DNA of 23,506 nucleotides from Planoprotostelium fungivorum (lineage: Eukaryota; Evosea; Variosea; Cavosteliida; Cavosteliaceae), in contig MDYQ01000324.1 in NCBI GenBank assembly GCA_003024175.1, forward strand, positions 1-23,506, in the 5' to 3' direction. This document shows, in pieces, positions 8,938-18,893 of the stretch; positions within the stretch are counted from its first letter, which is position 1; each line of letters begins with the position of its first letter. The notes under the pieces are model-generated. The model worked only from the letters and a program-made list of their open reading frames with translations. It had not been told where the DNA came from and did not search any database. The translations under genes and the position numbers were made by a program.

Positions 8938-11194
8938 ATGCATTTCAGAAATCTCCTCTTCCTGAACCTTCTTTGGACAATTGTCGCTGTTGCGGACGAC
9001 TGCTTCTATCTGAGCAGGTGTACTGTTGCATTGCGTCAACCTTACAATCCACACACATCATTTTCACGGGAACCCTGAACATCTTCAACTCGTCTCTCGC
9101 TCGTCTCTCTGGTGGAAGACTTGACGTCCATTCAGATCTCTCTTGGAATGGACTTTTGGACGCCTCGGCCTCGACGATTACTACCAAACAAACAAGATTC
9201 ACGATCGACACTCAGCTCGCTGCCACTTCTTGGACCCTTAGAAACTCTACACTGAAGGATGCCGTCTTCACCTTCCATCTTCCCCTCTATCTGTTCAACG
9301 TCACATCCGATCTTGCCGAAGAAGTCGATAACGACCGCCACGGGCTCCACTTCCATCGTGGCACTTTCATCTCCAATTCCATCTTGTCGCAACACGTGGA
9401 CCAATGCCCCCTCTGCAATGTCCGCCAGTCCGATCTGCGTAACCTTCCAAACAACTCTACTTTCAACTTGGGTGGCCTCATCCGTTTGAATCCTCAAAGC
9501 AGCAGGGGTGCTGGATCGCATGTGACCATCTGTGACTCCATCATCGATGGATCTTCTGATCTCGCCATCGAGACGTGGGGCCGTCTAATCATGACTCGAG
9601 TGTCTCTCAAAACCTCCGAAACGAAGGTAGTCACCTGGGTGTCGCCGACATCTTTCGCATTGCAGACACCATCATCAACGGCGCGTGGAATTTCAAGGGA
9701 TTCGATGGCGCCGACATTCTATCCCACAGCATGAGAGACATCCACGGGTCATCTTATCTCCTTCTCGGGGGAAATTGGACCCTCTATAACGTCCGAGCGA
9801 AAGACATGACTGTGGACGAGATCATCATGCACTCTTCGGAGCCAGATGGACACATCATGATCGACGTCGATCGATTGGTCATCGATCGGCTGTGGATCTC
9901 ATCGTCTACCTCATACATCCAATTGGCAGACACGAACGCGTACACCATCCACCAGATCTACTTACAGAACTTCTATTGCGCAGAGTTTTCTCCGGTCCGA
10001 GGCGGAATTCCGACAAATTTCTCGGACCAGTTGGAATCCGATTCGGTCTGCTCAAAATTCGTTGGGAATTCCAGCGTATCGGTCAACTACAACACCACCG
10101 CCCTCTACGTAACCTACGTACCCCCTCTCCCCAATATCACGTATGGATATTCAGACGGACGAGATACGTACTTACGAGCCGCTGACGTGGACGACAACAG
10201 TTTCTACTGCACGGATTATTCTCTCGAATTCTACGATCTCCTCGTTGTAGATGACGACGGCACCCGCCGCCTCATCACATCATCATCATCATCCGTGGAA
10301 CGTCACTATTATTACAAGACGGGAGCTACACGCGACGAGGGAGGCTGCACCCACAAGCGAGTCACCATCCATTTGAAGAAGAAGGACACTGACGTCATCA
10401 CATCGAAGGAGAGAGAAGTGGACATTCTGCCCGGGGACGTCGTTGAGAATCAGTATTACCCCTGGGGCAACTATAACGAGACAGACTTCTGGATGGGAGC
10501 CCTCGACGGAGAAGATTCCGGAAAAATTCGAGTCCTGTGGAACGCAACACGAGTCCATCGACCTTGTGGCTACACGGCCGAGCTCTTTACTTTCAACGAC
10601 GTCTCCGCTTTGGTTTCTAAAGAAGATGTAACTCTTTCCGCCGTGCAGAAGCCCGTGGTCGGCTGCTCTGTGAAGACCAACGTCTTACCTTCCCTGTCCA
10701 TAATCTACTCGAAGGATGGTATCTACCTCCGCAGACCTCCTTACGTACCCACGCCGTACCCGACGTACTCACCGCTTACGTTCCTCTTCCCAGTGGAGCC
10801 GTCCATCACTCCAGAGGATCTGAGTCACATCGTCCACGGTGCCACAGTCAAATTGGATGGACCCCGAATCAACTGCCCGTGTGGAAGTTTTCAGATCATC
10901 ATGATGATGAGAGACGAGAAGAACATCTCGTGGACGAGAGTGAACGACGGAGACACTCTACGTGAAGGAAACCACTGGATGTATTTGACGGGGGTGTGCA
11001 TCGCATCGGGAGACGATGGCATCGGTGGATACGGCAGGACCGTGGAGAGGGAGCTCAATGTGGAGGGACCCTCTCAACTTCCATCGTGGGTCGTACCAGT
11101 GTCCACCGTAGGAGTTCTCATCGTGATCATCTCGGTGGTGGTGGCTTACGTCGTGGTGAAGAGAAGGAGAGTGAGATACCATCAGATCCAATGA
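8938..11194 (+). CDS. Large type I membrane protein with beta-helix-like ectodomain (apparent frameshifts)
   Basis: It starts at 8938 with the signal peptide MHFRNLLFLNLLWTIVAVA. The coding frame then moves: from about 9018-9119 to 9609 it runs in a second frame, and from 9610 to the stop at 11194 in a third. The first change can be an intron (9018-9118, AG|GTGTAC donor, GGAAG acceptor, in phase) or an indel. The second looks like loss of one A from an A run at 9609-9612, because the rung-like pattern (SIIDG, SLKNL, TIING, SMRDI, VRAKDM) continues across it. The ectodomain has many N-glycosylation sequons and cysteines. The end has one membrane segment (WVVPVSTVGVLIVIISVVVA) and a short basic tail KRRRVRYHQIQ. 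Function is unknown; a surface binding or adhesion role is an inference. Confidence 0.7.
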
Positions 11195-11514
11195 TAAAGG
11201 GAGAGTTTTCATTTCGAATTTGTTTGAGAGGATGATGGGAAGTGATTCGTGCGGAGCTTTCGTTCGTTGCGGGGACCACCAATGAAAGATGATGGAAGAC
11301 ACCGTTGATGTATGTCCATGTATTTATAACTAACTCATTTTCCGCTCTATACAGTGCTCTCTCTGATGATGCAGTGACTTCGCATTGTGATCCTTTCAAA
11401 ATGATCCCCAAGATCTCAGTGTCTTAGTTCAAGGCGGCTGTGTCCGTTCGCATGCGAGGTAATGACTTAGCTTTCGGTACACCTAATCGAATGTCAGAAC
11501 AAAAGTCGCAGCCA
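11195..11514. other. Convergent intergenic region, nothing recognised
   Basis: 320 bp between the stop of the membrane-protein gene and the stop of the minus-strand small gene. It should hold both 3' UTRs. I see no ORF, hairpin or repeat worth naming. Confidence 0.5.
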
Positions 11515-11858
11515 TCAGATCGTCTTACATTTCTTCCAGCTGATCGGGGTAGGGACAAGATCTTGTGTTAATTTCTTCATTTCTTCCATCAGAAGATCAT
11601 CCGCAGTGAAAGGTCTCTGTCTGTCTTGAACTTTGACTTGTGCGTGTCCAGCGATCCAACTTCCACTCGGCATGATGTGTATGATGATAAGATGTTTCTG
11701 CGACCTGTTTGGTTGTGCTGCGTTTGTAAAAGTGATCGGCGTGACTGTCTTGCCAAATTCTTCCAAAACTAAGAATTCCTGAACCGCTAAAGAGGTCATT
11801 TATCCTAAGGTTATCCCGAGTATTACTTTCGCAAATGATTGTCACCGTTCTCAAGCAT
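11515..11858 (-). CDS. Small protein of unknown function, 94 residues
   Basis: Two exons on the minus strand: 11846-11858, coding only MLEN plus one base, and 11515-11786. The intron is 59 nt (GTGACA donor, CTCTTTAG acceptor). The frame closes to 94 residues. The sequence looks like real protein: a mixed start (VQEFLVLEEFGKTVTP), a hydrophobic beta-like stretch (KHLIIIHIMPSGSWIAGHAQV) and a helical end (TADDLLMEEMKKLTQDLV). No signal peptide or membrane segment is present, so it is probably cytosolic. I do not recognise the family. The start codon in a 13-nt exon is the weakest part. The gene is divergent from the coiled-coil gene, with 232 bp between starts. Confidence 0.55.
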
Positions 11859-12090
11859 AGAGGATAAGGAGACAAGTGACCTACGATCATCAGCACGATG
11901 GTCGGACACAGCTCACCATGTCATGTTATCTTTGCGATGTGGAGCAGGATGAATCTAAGCGCGAATAATTCTCAACGAAATTTCGACCTCATTTCGAGAT
12001 GTTCATGTTGAACCGCTGCGATCGCAATCCACATAAGACATTCAGCACGAACAGACGACGAACACGATTTGATAACAAACAGACATCAGC

Positions 12091-15000
12091 ATGCCATCTC
12101 CCCTCCTGCGGCGTGTGAATTATGTGACACGAGAATCACACAATAATGAGATGGAAGATGTTCTTACCAGGTGAGAACTTGATCACTTCAGATCATGTAT
12201 TCAAGGGTTGAAGCTATGGATTGAGAGGATCTGAGAAGCTGAAGAACAAGGAGGGACACAAGGATACGAGCTTGAGGAATCTTGAAGACGAAGAGATCAA
12301 ACAATTGAGGAATGAGAGAACGTCTTTGAAGGTAAGATGTGTTCTTAATCTTTGTCAATCAGTGACATCGATTGATTCTTCTTTGCCACATGATACAGTC
12401 GATTGAACGACGAAATATTTCGTGCACGAGATCTTTCCGTGCAATTCAGCATCATCATTGACACATCACCTCCCATCAACTGACATTCCACAGCAACAGA
12501 TCGAACGTCTCCAACAGAGACTCCTCTTTGCAGAAGAAGAGAGGCTCCGTTCCATCCACTCGTCAACTTCATCGCCTCACTCCATCGAGACCCTCCTTCA
12601 CGATCTGTCAGAATCTACTCTCATCAACGAAGCGAAGGCCAAGCGTGGATTATTCATTCTACAACGAGCCAACGAACATGTCTCACACCACAAGAGCCAG
12701 GAGACACACAGCCGACATGATGATGTCACGGAAGAGAACGATCGATTGACGATGGAAGTTTGGGAGTTGAGAGAGAAATTGGCTCGATCCGCCAAAGTGT
12801 TGGAAGAGTCCGTCGCCGAGCGACAGCAATTGAAAACCTCATTGTCCGAGATGAGAAACCACATGACGCAGAGAGAGAGAGAAGAGAAGGTGAAGGAAGA
12901 AGGGAGGAGAGAGGCGAGAGAGATAGAAGAGAGAAATAGGAGAGGAGAAGAAGAGAAGAAACATTTAGACATGCAGCTGTACCAATCGCAGCTGAAAAAG
13001 TTAGATCTACAGTTGAGAAGTTATGGAGGGAAGATGAGGCAGATGATGGAGGTGATCAAGTTCTCGAATTCCGGGAAATTCCGAGGAGTGACGAGAGATA
13101 GGTCGTAGAGGGCCTTCAATCTACAATCAGCCAATCTGAAGATGAGGTGCACAGGCTGACAGCAGAATGCACGAGATTCGAAGGAAAACTCAGGGAGAGA
13201 GAAGAAGAAGTAGAGAGGCTGAGAGACACACTGAGAAGAGAAGGAGAGAAGAGAGAGAAGGTGAGAGAGAAAGAGAGAGGAGAGGAAGTGAGAGAGAAAA
13301 GGAGAGAGAAGGAGAAGAGAAGAAGAGGAGAGAAGAGATAGAGAGGATGGAGAGGCGATGCAGAGAAGGAGAAGAAGAAGTAGAGAGAATGAGAAGAGAA
13401 GGAGAGAAGAGAGAGAAGGTGAGAGTGAGAGATAGAATAGAAGTTGAGAGAGAAAAGGAGAGAGAAGAGAGAGAAGGAGAGAGGAGGGAGATGAAGGAGA
13501 GAGAGGAAAGACTTTCATTCGATCTGTCAAAAGTGAGTCAACATTTTCCTCTCACATCTTACACTCTTCATCTTGATTCATCGCACCCAATCTATTCATC
13601 TCATTCTACACCTCATTCGTATTCACACACGGAAACAGTTGGAAGAAGAGAAGAGAGATCTACAGCTCTCCCTATCTCGAATGAAAGAAGAGATGAACGA
13701 CCAAAGCAGGGAATGGTCGAGACATCTAGCAGAGAAGGATGAGACCATCCAATTTCACGTCAGAAGACAAGAAGAAGAGACGATCAGATGGCAGCTCAAA
13801 TTGGAACTGATGCAAAGCGAGAAGATGAGTTTAGAAGAGAGGGAGAGAGAATGGAGGGACTTGTCTCATCGTTCGAGGGAGGAGAGAGACAAGATCGAAC
13901 AAGAGATGGAGGAGGAGAAGAAGAAGCACGAAGAAGACTTGTCGATCTTTCGAAGGGTGATGTGCATGAGTCATTGTGATGAGTCTGACGGTGAAGAAGA
14001 GAGAAGAAGAGAAGGAGGAGAAGAGGAGGGAAGAAAAGGAGAGGAGCGAAGAGAGAGAGAGGGCATTGAGAGACGAGCTTTCTAGGGTGACATCTCATCG
14101 AAATTTCTCCGTCGACACACTTCAATTCCCTTCGAAATTTCTGAAGAGAACGATCAGTTGAAAGAAGAAGAGAGAGAGAAGGAGAGGGAGAGAGAAGAAG
14201 AGATGCGACGATTTGAAAGAGAGAAGAATGAGTGGACAGTGTCGCAGCAAGGCATCGTCTCTCGGTTCGAATTTCGATTGAAACAATTGGAGAGAGAGAA
14301 GAGAGAGATAGAAGAGAAGGTGACAGAGGGGGTCAGACAGTCAGAGAAAGAGAGAGGAGAGAGGGATGAGCTGCGGGACTTCATACAACGATGGGAGGAA
14401 ATTTCTCGGAATCTTCTGGAGAGAAGAGAAGAGGTAGAGAGGAGGGAGAGACAAGAGAGAGAAGAAGAGGAGAAGAAGGAGAGACAAGAGAGAGAAGAAG
14501 AGGAGAAGAAGGAGAGACAAGAGAGAGAAGAAGAGAAGGAGAGACAGGAGAGAGAAGAAGAGAAGGAGAGACAAGAGAGAGAAGAGAAGAAGGAGAGACA
14601 AGAGAGAGGAGAGATGAAAAAGATATACGAAGAGAATCTATTTCACCTGAGACAGGTGAAGTATCTCCACATCATCGTAGCTAACGAGATGGCAGGTTGT
14701 AGATGGATTGCGGAGGGAATTGTGTACTGCAGAAGAGATGATGAGAGAAGAGAGAGAGCGATGCAAGGATGCTACATCACAGAGAGAAGAAATGAGTGGA
14801 GAATTGGTGGAGGTCAAGCGCATCTACAACGAGACAAGAGAAGAATTAGAACGTACGATCAGAGAGAAGGAAGCCATCACGGTGGAGAGGAACGAACTAC
14901 GCAGAAAATTCGACGAAATTTCGGAGAAACTTCACGCATCAGAAGAGAAGAGAATGGAGACTTTGAGACTTGAAGACCTGGAGACTGAGGAGAAGAGAAA

Positions 15001-16304
15001 TCTCACGGAAAAGTACGAGGTACTGCAGGCAGAGTACAATAGTCTCTCCCACCGTTACCAACAGATGGAAGAAGAGGCGGGAAAATCTTCCGAGAAATTT
15101 CAAGAGGAGAGGAAGAGGCTAGAAGAGATGGTCAGAGATTCAGAGAAGGAGATGGAAATCATCTGCTGTAGACACAGAAGACAAGAAGAAGGAGCACAAG
15201 TTAGAACGACACAGATGAGAGGAGAGATACAATCACTCCTACACCAGTGCAGAGAAGGAGAAGAAGAAGTAGAGAGGCTGAGAGACACACTGAGAAGAGA
15301 AGAAGAGAAGAGAGAGAAGGTGAGAGGGAGAGATAGAATAGAAGGTGACAGAGAGAAGGAGAGAGAAGAGAGAGAAGGTGAGAGGAGAGAGATGAAGGAG
15401 AGAGAGGAAAGACTTTCATTCGATGTAGAGAAGGTGACAATGCTGAATGATGTACGTCTGTCTCATTGTAGAAAGATGAGAGAGCAGATGGATCGAGAGA
15501 TCACAGAAATTCGAGAGAAATTTCAAGCAGAACTACAAGAGAGAGACGAGAGGTACCAAGCCGAGGTAACTTTTCCGAGAAATTTCTTTTGACTGGTTGT
15601 AGATGGACAAAATGAGAGAAGAGAAGGAAATGCAATTATCAGAGTTAAGAGAGACGTGTGACCTTCTCACTCTAGAACGCAATGACCTATCATTCCAACT
15701 TGAATCTGCGAATGCAAACGCGTGAGTTCCTCCATCCTTCAATGGAGCTACAGCTCCATCACCCCCACTCATCATCTGCAGACGTTCCAATCATCATGAA
15801 CGGCTGTCTGCCGACTGCGACAGACACATCGAGCTCATACAAAGACAACACAATATAGACATCATGTCTCTGAAGGCATCACAAGCAGAGACCACACTTG
15901 GACACAATTGTGACATGTACAGACTGCAAGATGAAAAGTGAGAGAAATTTTGAAAGGACATACTGAATGGAACAGGAGAGAGTGGGAGCAAAAGTGTTTG
16001 TCATTAGAAGAGAAGTGGAAGAATGGTGAAGAACTGTCTGTGATGGAGACACCATCACCATCACCGTTGCCATCGGCATCGGATGAGGAGAAGATTAAGA
16101 CATTGGAGGCAAGACTGGTCAAGGAGAGGAGAAGTAAAGTCCAATTGGAAGGTGACACACCCCATCCATCATGATGATGTGATTGACTCTGGATCAGCCG
16201 CAATGAAGAAGTTGCAGATGGAGATGATCGAGTTCAAGGGTAGAATGGTTGGACTCTTATCTCTCATTGAGCAGAGAGAGACAAAAGACAAGAGAAATCT
16301 GTAG
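12091..16304 (+). CDS. Long coiled-coil protein, 1151 residues, 13 exons
   Basis: Exons: 12091-12170, 12226-12331, 12494-13051, 13102-13260, 13323-13532, 13639-13956, 13997-14086, 14149-14655, 14696-15565, 15603-15721, 15782-15937, 15976-16151 and 16198-16304. The sum is 3456 nt and every junction is in phase. The start MPSPLLRRVNYVTRESHNNE is non-helical; from residue 40 onward the protein is almost unbroken heptad-rich coiled coil dominated by Glu, Arg and Lys. A short break (METPSPSPLPSASDEE) lies near the C-terminus, then a final helix ending KDKRNL. No motor, membrane or targeting domain is visible. This suits a structural, centrosomal, Golgi-tether or cytoskeletal role, but none is shown. 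Two segments are internally duplicated, and exon 8 holds short tandem repeats. The junction at 13261-13322 is ambiguous because intron and exon have the same GA-rich composition. Confidence 0.8.
13359..13523 (+). repeat. Internal duplicated coiled-coil segment, copy A
   Basis: This segment (CREGEEEVERMRREG through REERLSFD) is a close copy of 15248-15424 within the same gene. A third partial copy lies at about 13194-13260. Copy B holds a 15-nt extra piece (LRDTL region) also present in the third copy, so the three have exchanged or lost pieces after duplication. Confidence 0.8.
14446..14615 (+). repeat. Short in-frame tandem repeat in exon 8 of the coiled-coil gene
   Basis: About six units of 27-33 nt encode ERQEREEEEKK-type repeats, with units losing one or two residues towards the 3' end. 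The unit length is always a multiple of three, so it changes coiled-coil length without shifting the frame. Confidence 0.85.
15248..15424 (+). repeat. Internal duplicated coiled-coil segment, copy B
   Basis: The counterpart of 13359-13523. It begins with the same TGCAGAGAAGGAGAAGAAGAA and ends with the same GACTTTCATTCGAT. Encoded in exon 9 as CREGEEEVERLRDTLRR through REERLSFD. Confidence 0.8.
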
Positions 16305-16429
16305 ATAAAAGTGTACAAGTCTATGTGTCTGTGGTGTATGGTCACCACATAAGAATCAAACAGTTCAATGAGTGTCTGTTTATAAAGAATGATTTCAAAC
16401 CAAAGAAAGCCAAGGGGTTCCTTTTTGTC

Positions 16430-16610
16430 CCTCAAGATTGTCCCACCATAGCCTTCCATGCTAGTGTCTGATGCCACGACACACAGCCCTGTTGTGTACA
16501 TTATGTATCTCCCGCCAACCTCCATACCAGTGTCCACAATGTTGTTGCTCTTGGCATAGCACTTATAGTTAGACACCTTTGGTGGATAATGGTCCATATT
16601 GAAGCAGAGA
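16430..16610 (-). pseudogene. Fragment related to the C-terminal ectodomain of the 8938-11194 membrane protein
   Basis: On the minus strand, a stretch reading VGGRYIMYTTGLCVVASD then SMEGYGGTILRD matches REGNHWMYLTGVCIASGDD and IGGYGRTV in the membrane-proximal part of the membrane protein (near 10965-11045), with conserved MYxTGxC and GYGxT. Similarity covers about 35-40 residues. No membrane segment follows; the frame runs on into unrelated sequence overlapping the end of the coiled-coil gene. It is probably a decayed paralogue fragment. A real terminal exon of an unseen gene is possible but no upstream exon could be found. Confidence 0.5.
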
Positions 16611-16866
16611 ACGGATAAATTTAATGGAATATTTTGCAAATGAGAGACGGCAATCTCTCTGTTTTGTCAGGTTGGCGTTACTGCAAGACCAGTGCCTCTC
16701 TACAAATGACCTCATTCCTTGCTTATACAATAGTTGGGGAGCTGAAAGCATCAAGACCTGTTTTAAAACACTTTTTAAAACGATTGCAGAGACATTGCAG
16801 CAAGCACAGATGATAAGAAAATGTCCCAATAAGTCATTTTAAAATCTAAAAAGTAAAACAGCCGTT

Positions 16867-18346
16867 TTACTTTTTCACCAGTCTGGCGTTAGTGTTGCTT
16901 ACAAGCCTCTGTGCAATTGATGCTGCTCCTGCTGCCCCAATACCATTACCTACATCCATCTCAATCATTCTGTCTATGTGCATTCACATCTCATCACTCA
17001 CTTTCAAGATCAAGAGAAGTCAGAGTTGTGTTGCTTGCAAGACTCTGTGCAATTGATGCTGCTCCTGCTGCCCCAATACCATTACCTACATCCATCTCAG
17101 TCATTCTGTCTAGGTGCATTCTCATTGCATCACTCACTTTCAAGATGAAGAGAAGTCAGAGTTGTGTTGCTCGCAAGACTCTGTACAATTGATGCTGCTC
17201 CTGCTGCCCCAATACCATTACCTACATCCATCATCAGTCATTCTGTCTAGATGCATTCTTATTGCATCACTCACAGTCAAGATCAAGAGAAGTCAGAGTT
17301 GTGTTGCTCGCAAGACTCTGTACAATTGATGCTGCTCCTGTATCTTCAATACCATTACCTACATCCATCATCAGTCATTCTGTCTAGATGCATTCTTATT
17401 GCATCGCTCACCAGCAAGATCAAGAGAAGTCAGAGTTTTGTTACTTGCAAGACTCTGTGCAATTGATGCTGCTCCTGCTACCCTAATATGATTACCTACA
17501 TCCATCTCAGTCATTCTGTCTAGATGCATTTTCATTGCATCACTCACTTTCAAGATCAAGAGAAGTCAGAGTTGTGTTGCTTGCAAGACTCTGTGCAATT
17601 GATGCTGCTCCTGCTGCCCCAATACCATTACCTACATCCATCATCAGTCATTCTGTCTAGGTGCATTCTCATTGCATCACTCACGGCTAAGATAAAGAGA
17701 AGTCAGAGTTGTGTTGCTTGCAAGACTCTGTGCAATTGATGTTGCTCCTGCTGCCCCAATACCATTACCTACATCCATCTCAGTCATTCTGTCTATGTGC
17801 ATTCACATCTCATCACTCACTTTCAAGATCAAGAGAAGTCAGAGTTGTGTTGCTTGCAAGACTCTGTGCAATTGATGCTGCTCCTGCTGCCCCAATACCA
17901 TTACCTACATCCATCATCAGTCATTCTGTCTAGATGCATTCTTATTGCATCACTCACTGTCAAGAGTTGCTATTTGTGTTTGATTGAGGATGAACTGAAC
18001 CTTTAATAGATCTGTTAGCTTCTACATTGTTGAAGATTAAAAACAACCAAAAATAATTACTAATGAGAATACACCCACTCTCAACACATTGCCACCCTTA
18101 ATCGCATTAATTAGAATTTTGTTTGAAAGATGAATGTGTAATGTGTCAGCTGCATGTTTATGTCAGTGGCTTATTTGTATTGTCTGATTCACCCATGTCT
18201 CTCCACATCTTACAGACATTTCTCACTCTCATCCAAGTCTCTGTCGTGTCCTCTTTCTTCTCTTTTGGAAACAGAAGGGAGAAGATGATACGAGTGACAT
18301 CAACAGATTGGATTATTCCATTCCAAGCATCTCTTCCATCAGCCAT
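16867..18346 (-). CDS. F-box-like / leucine-rich-repeat protein with one exon per LRR
   Basis: Ten exons on the minus strand: 18193-18346, 17958-18011, then seven exactly 84-nt exons (17821-17904, 17685-17768, 17548-17631, 17412-17495, 17275-17358, 17138-17221, 17002-17085) and the last 16867-16949. They encode 292 residues. Residues 1-52 (IIQSVDVTRIIFSLL, VRNVCKMWRDM) resemble an F-box. Each 84-nt exon adds one 28-residue ribonuclease-inhibitor-type repeat with the pattern LTSLDLESNGIGAAG then AASIAQSLASNTT. The last repeat ends in NARLVKK and a TAA. All array junctions are phase 1. F-box proteins recruit targets to SCF ubiquitin ligases and LRRs bind protein partners, but neither role is shown here. 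The first intron (18012-18192) is the least certain junction; the acceptor CTAACAG was chosen for phase. Confidence 0.72.
16882..17957 (-). repeat. Tandem exon-intron array, eight units of 136/137 bp
   Basis: Eight near-identical units. Counted by the motif TGCTGCTCCTGCTG they start at 16921, 17057, 17193, 17330, 17467, 17603, 17740 and 17876 (spacings 136 or 137). Each complete unit is one 84-nt LRR exon plus a 52- or 53-nt intron that starts GTGAGTGATG and ends GGATGTAG on the minus strand. The one-base length difference lies in the intron (CATCTCAG against CATCATCAG on the + strand), so it does not affect the frame. Confidence 0.92.
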
Positions 18347-18740
18347 TTTCACTCCTGAATATCCAGATAGATCTTTGAGATGTGATTCATCGTATCATTG
18401 AACATTTCAAGGAAAGACATGTGATGATACATGTTGAAGATCATCAGGATGGATTAGAGTATATATTCTTATATCGTTACCTTGTGTCTTTTTGAAAAAA
18501 TTGTTGCTATGATCAATTGGTTTCGGGCACGATGTTCTGGCAACTTTCCTGTTCTACAATTCCCTGGAAAGCAGTTCATCGCGTGATGCGATACGATAAG
18601 CCACAGCGATTATTCAGAGGGTATGTCTATATTGCGTATCATTCTTCCAATCACTCGGAAGCAGCAACGAGCAACACAAACATCCTTCGGAAGGTGAGAG
18701 CTACATCATTAGGGGTCATACACTCGATCTCTGAATTTCA
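18347..18740. other. Intergenic region, no gene supported
   Basis: This follows the start of the minus-strand LRR gene and should hold its promoter. An open frame runs from 18517 on the + strand, but its sequence does not look like a conserved protein and no splicing joins it to the exons further right. Confidence 0.4.
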
Positions 18741-18893
18741 ATGTTCGCTGAAACATATACAGAAGCAGGTGGATCAAGGGCATGCCCACAGGTGCATTTA
18801 CAAACATCCTTGAACATCTGGGACAATCTTAAGGCAGTACCATGTCCAATCCCATCACTGAGCAAGAGGAGAGGACAGCAAGAGACGGCAAAC

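Noticed and set aside
9627-9665. Intron GTAGTC...TTGCAG as explanation of the frame change in the membrane-protein gene
   Set aside because: The splice signals are good but the length is 39 nt, a multiple of three, so it would not change the frame, and it would remove sequence that fits the rung pattern.
13021-13530. Minus-strand Leu/Ser-rich ORF (169 codons), and similar minus ORFs at 14341-14601 and 15201-15440, that look like membrane proteins
   Set aside because: They are complements of purine-rich Glu/Arg codons; CTC/TCT runs produce false Leu-Ser proteins.
16882-17957. CRISPR-like array
   Set aside because: Units are 136/137 bp and nearly identical throughout, with no repeat-spacer pattern, and the sequence is eukaryotic.
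16911-18006. Series of + strand ORFs of about 70 codons with repeated YHYLHPS peptides
   Set aside because: They are antisense shadows of the minus-strand LRR exon array; each ends where the repeat's intron brings a stop, and the minus strand gives a recognised domain with exact exon phases.
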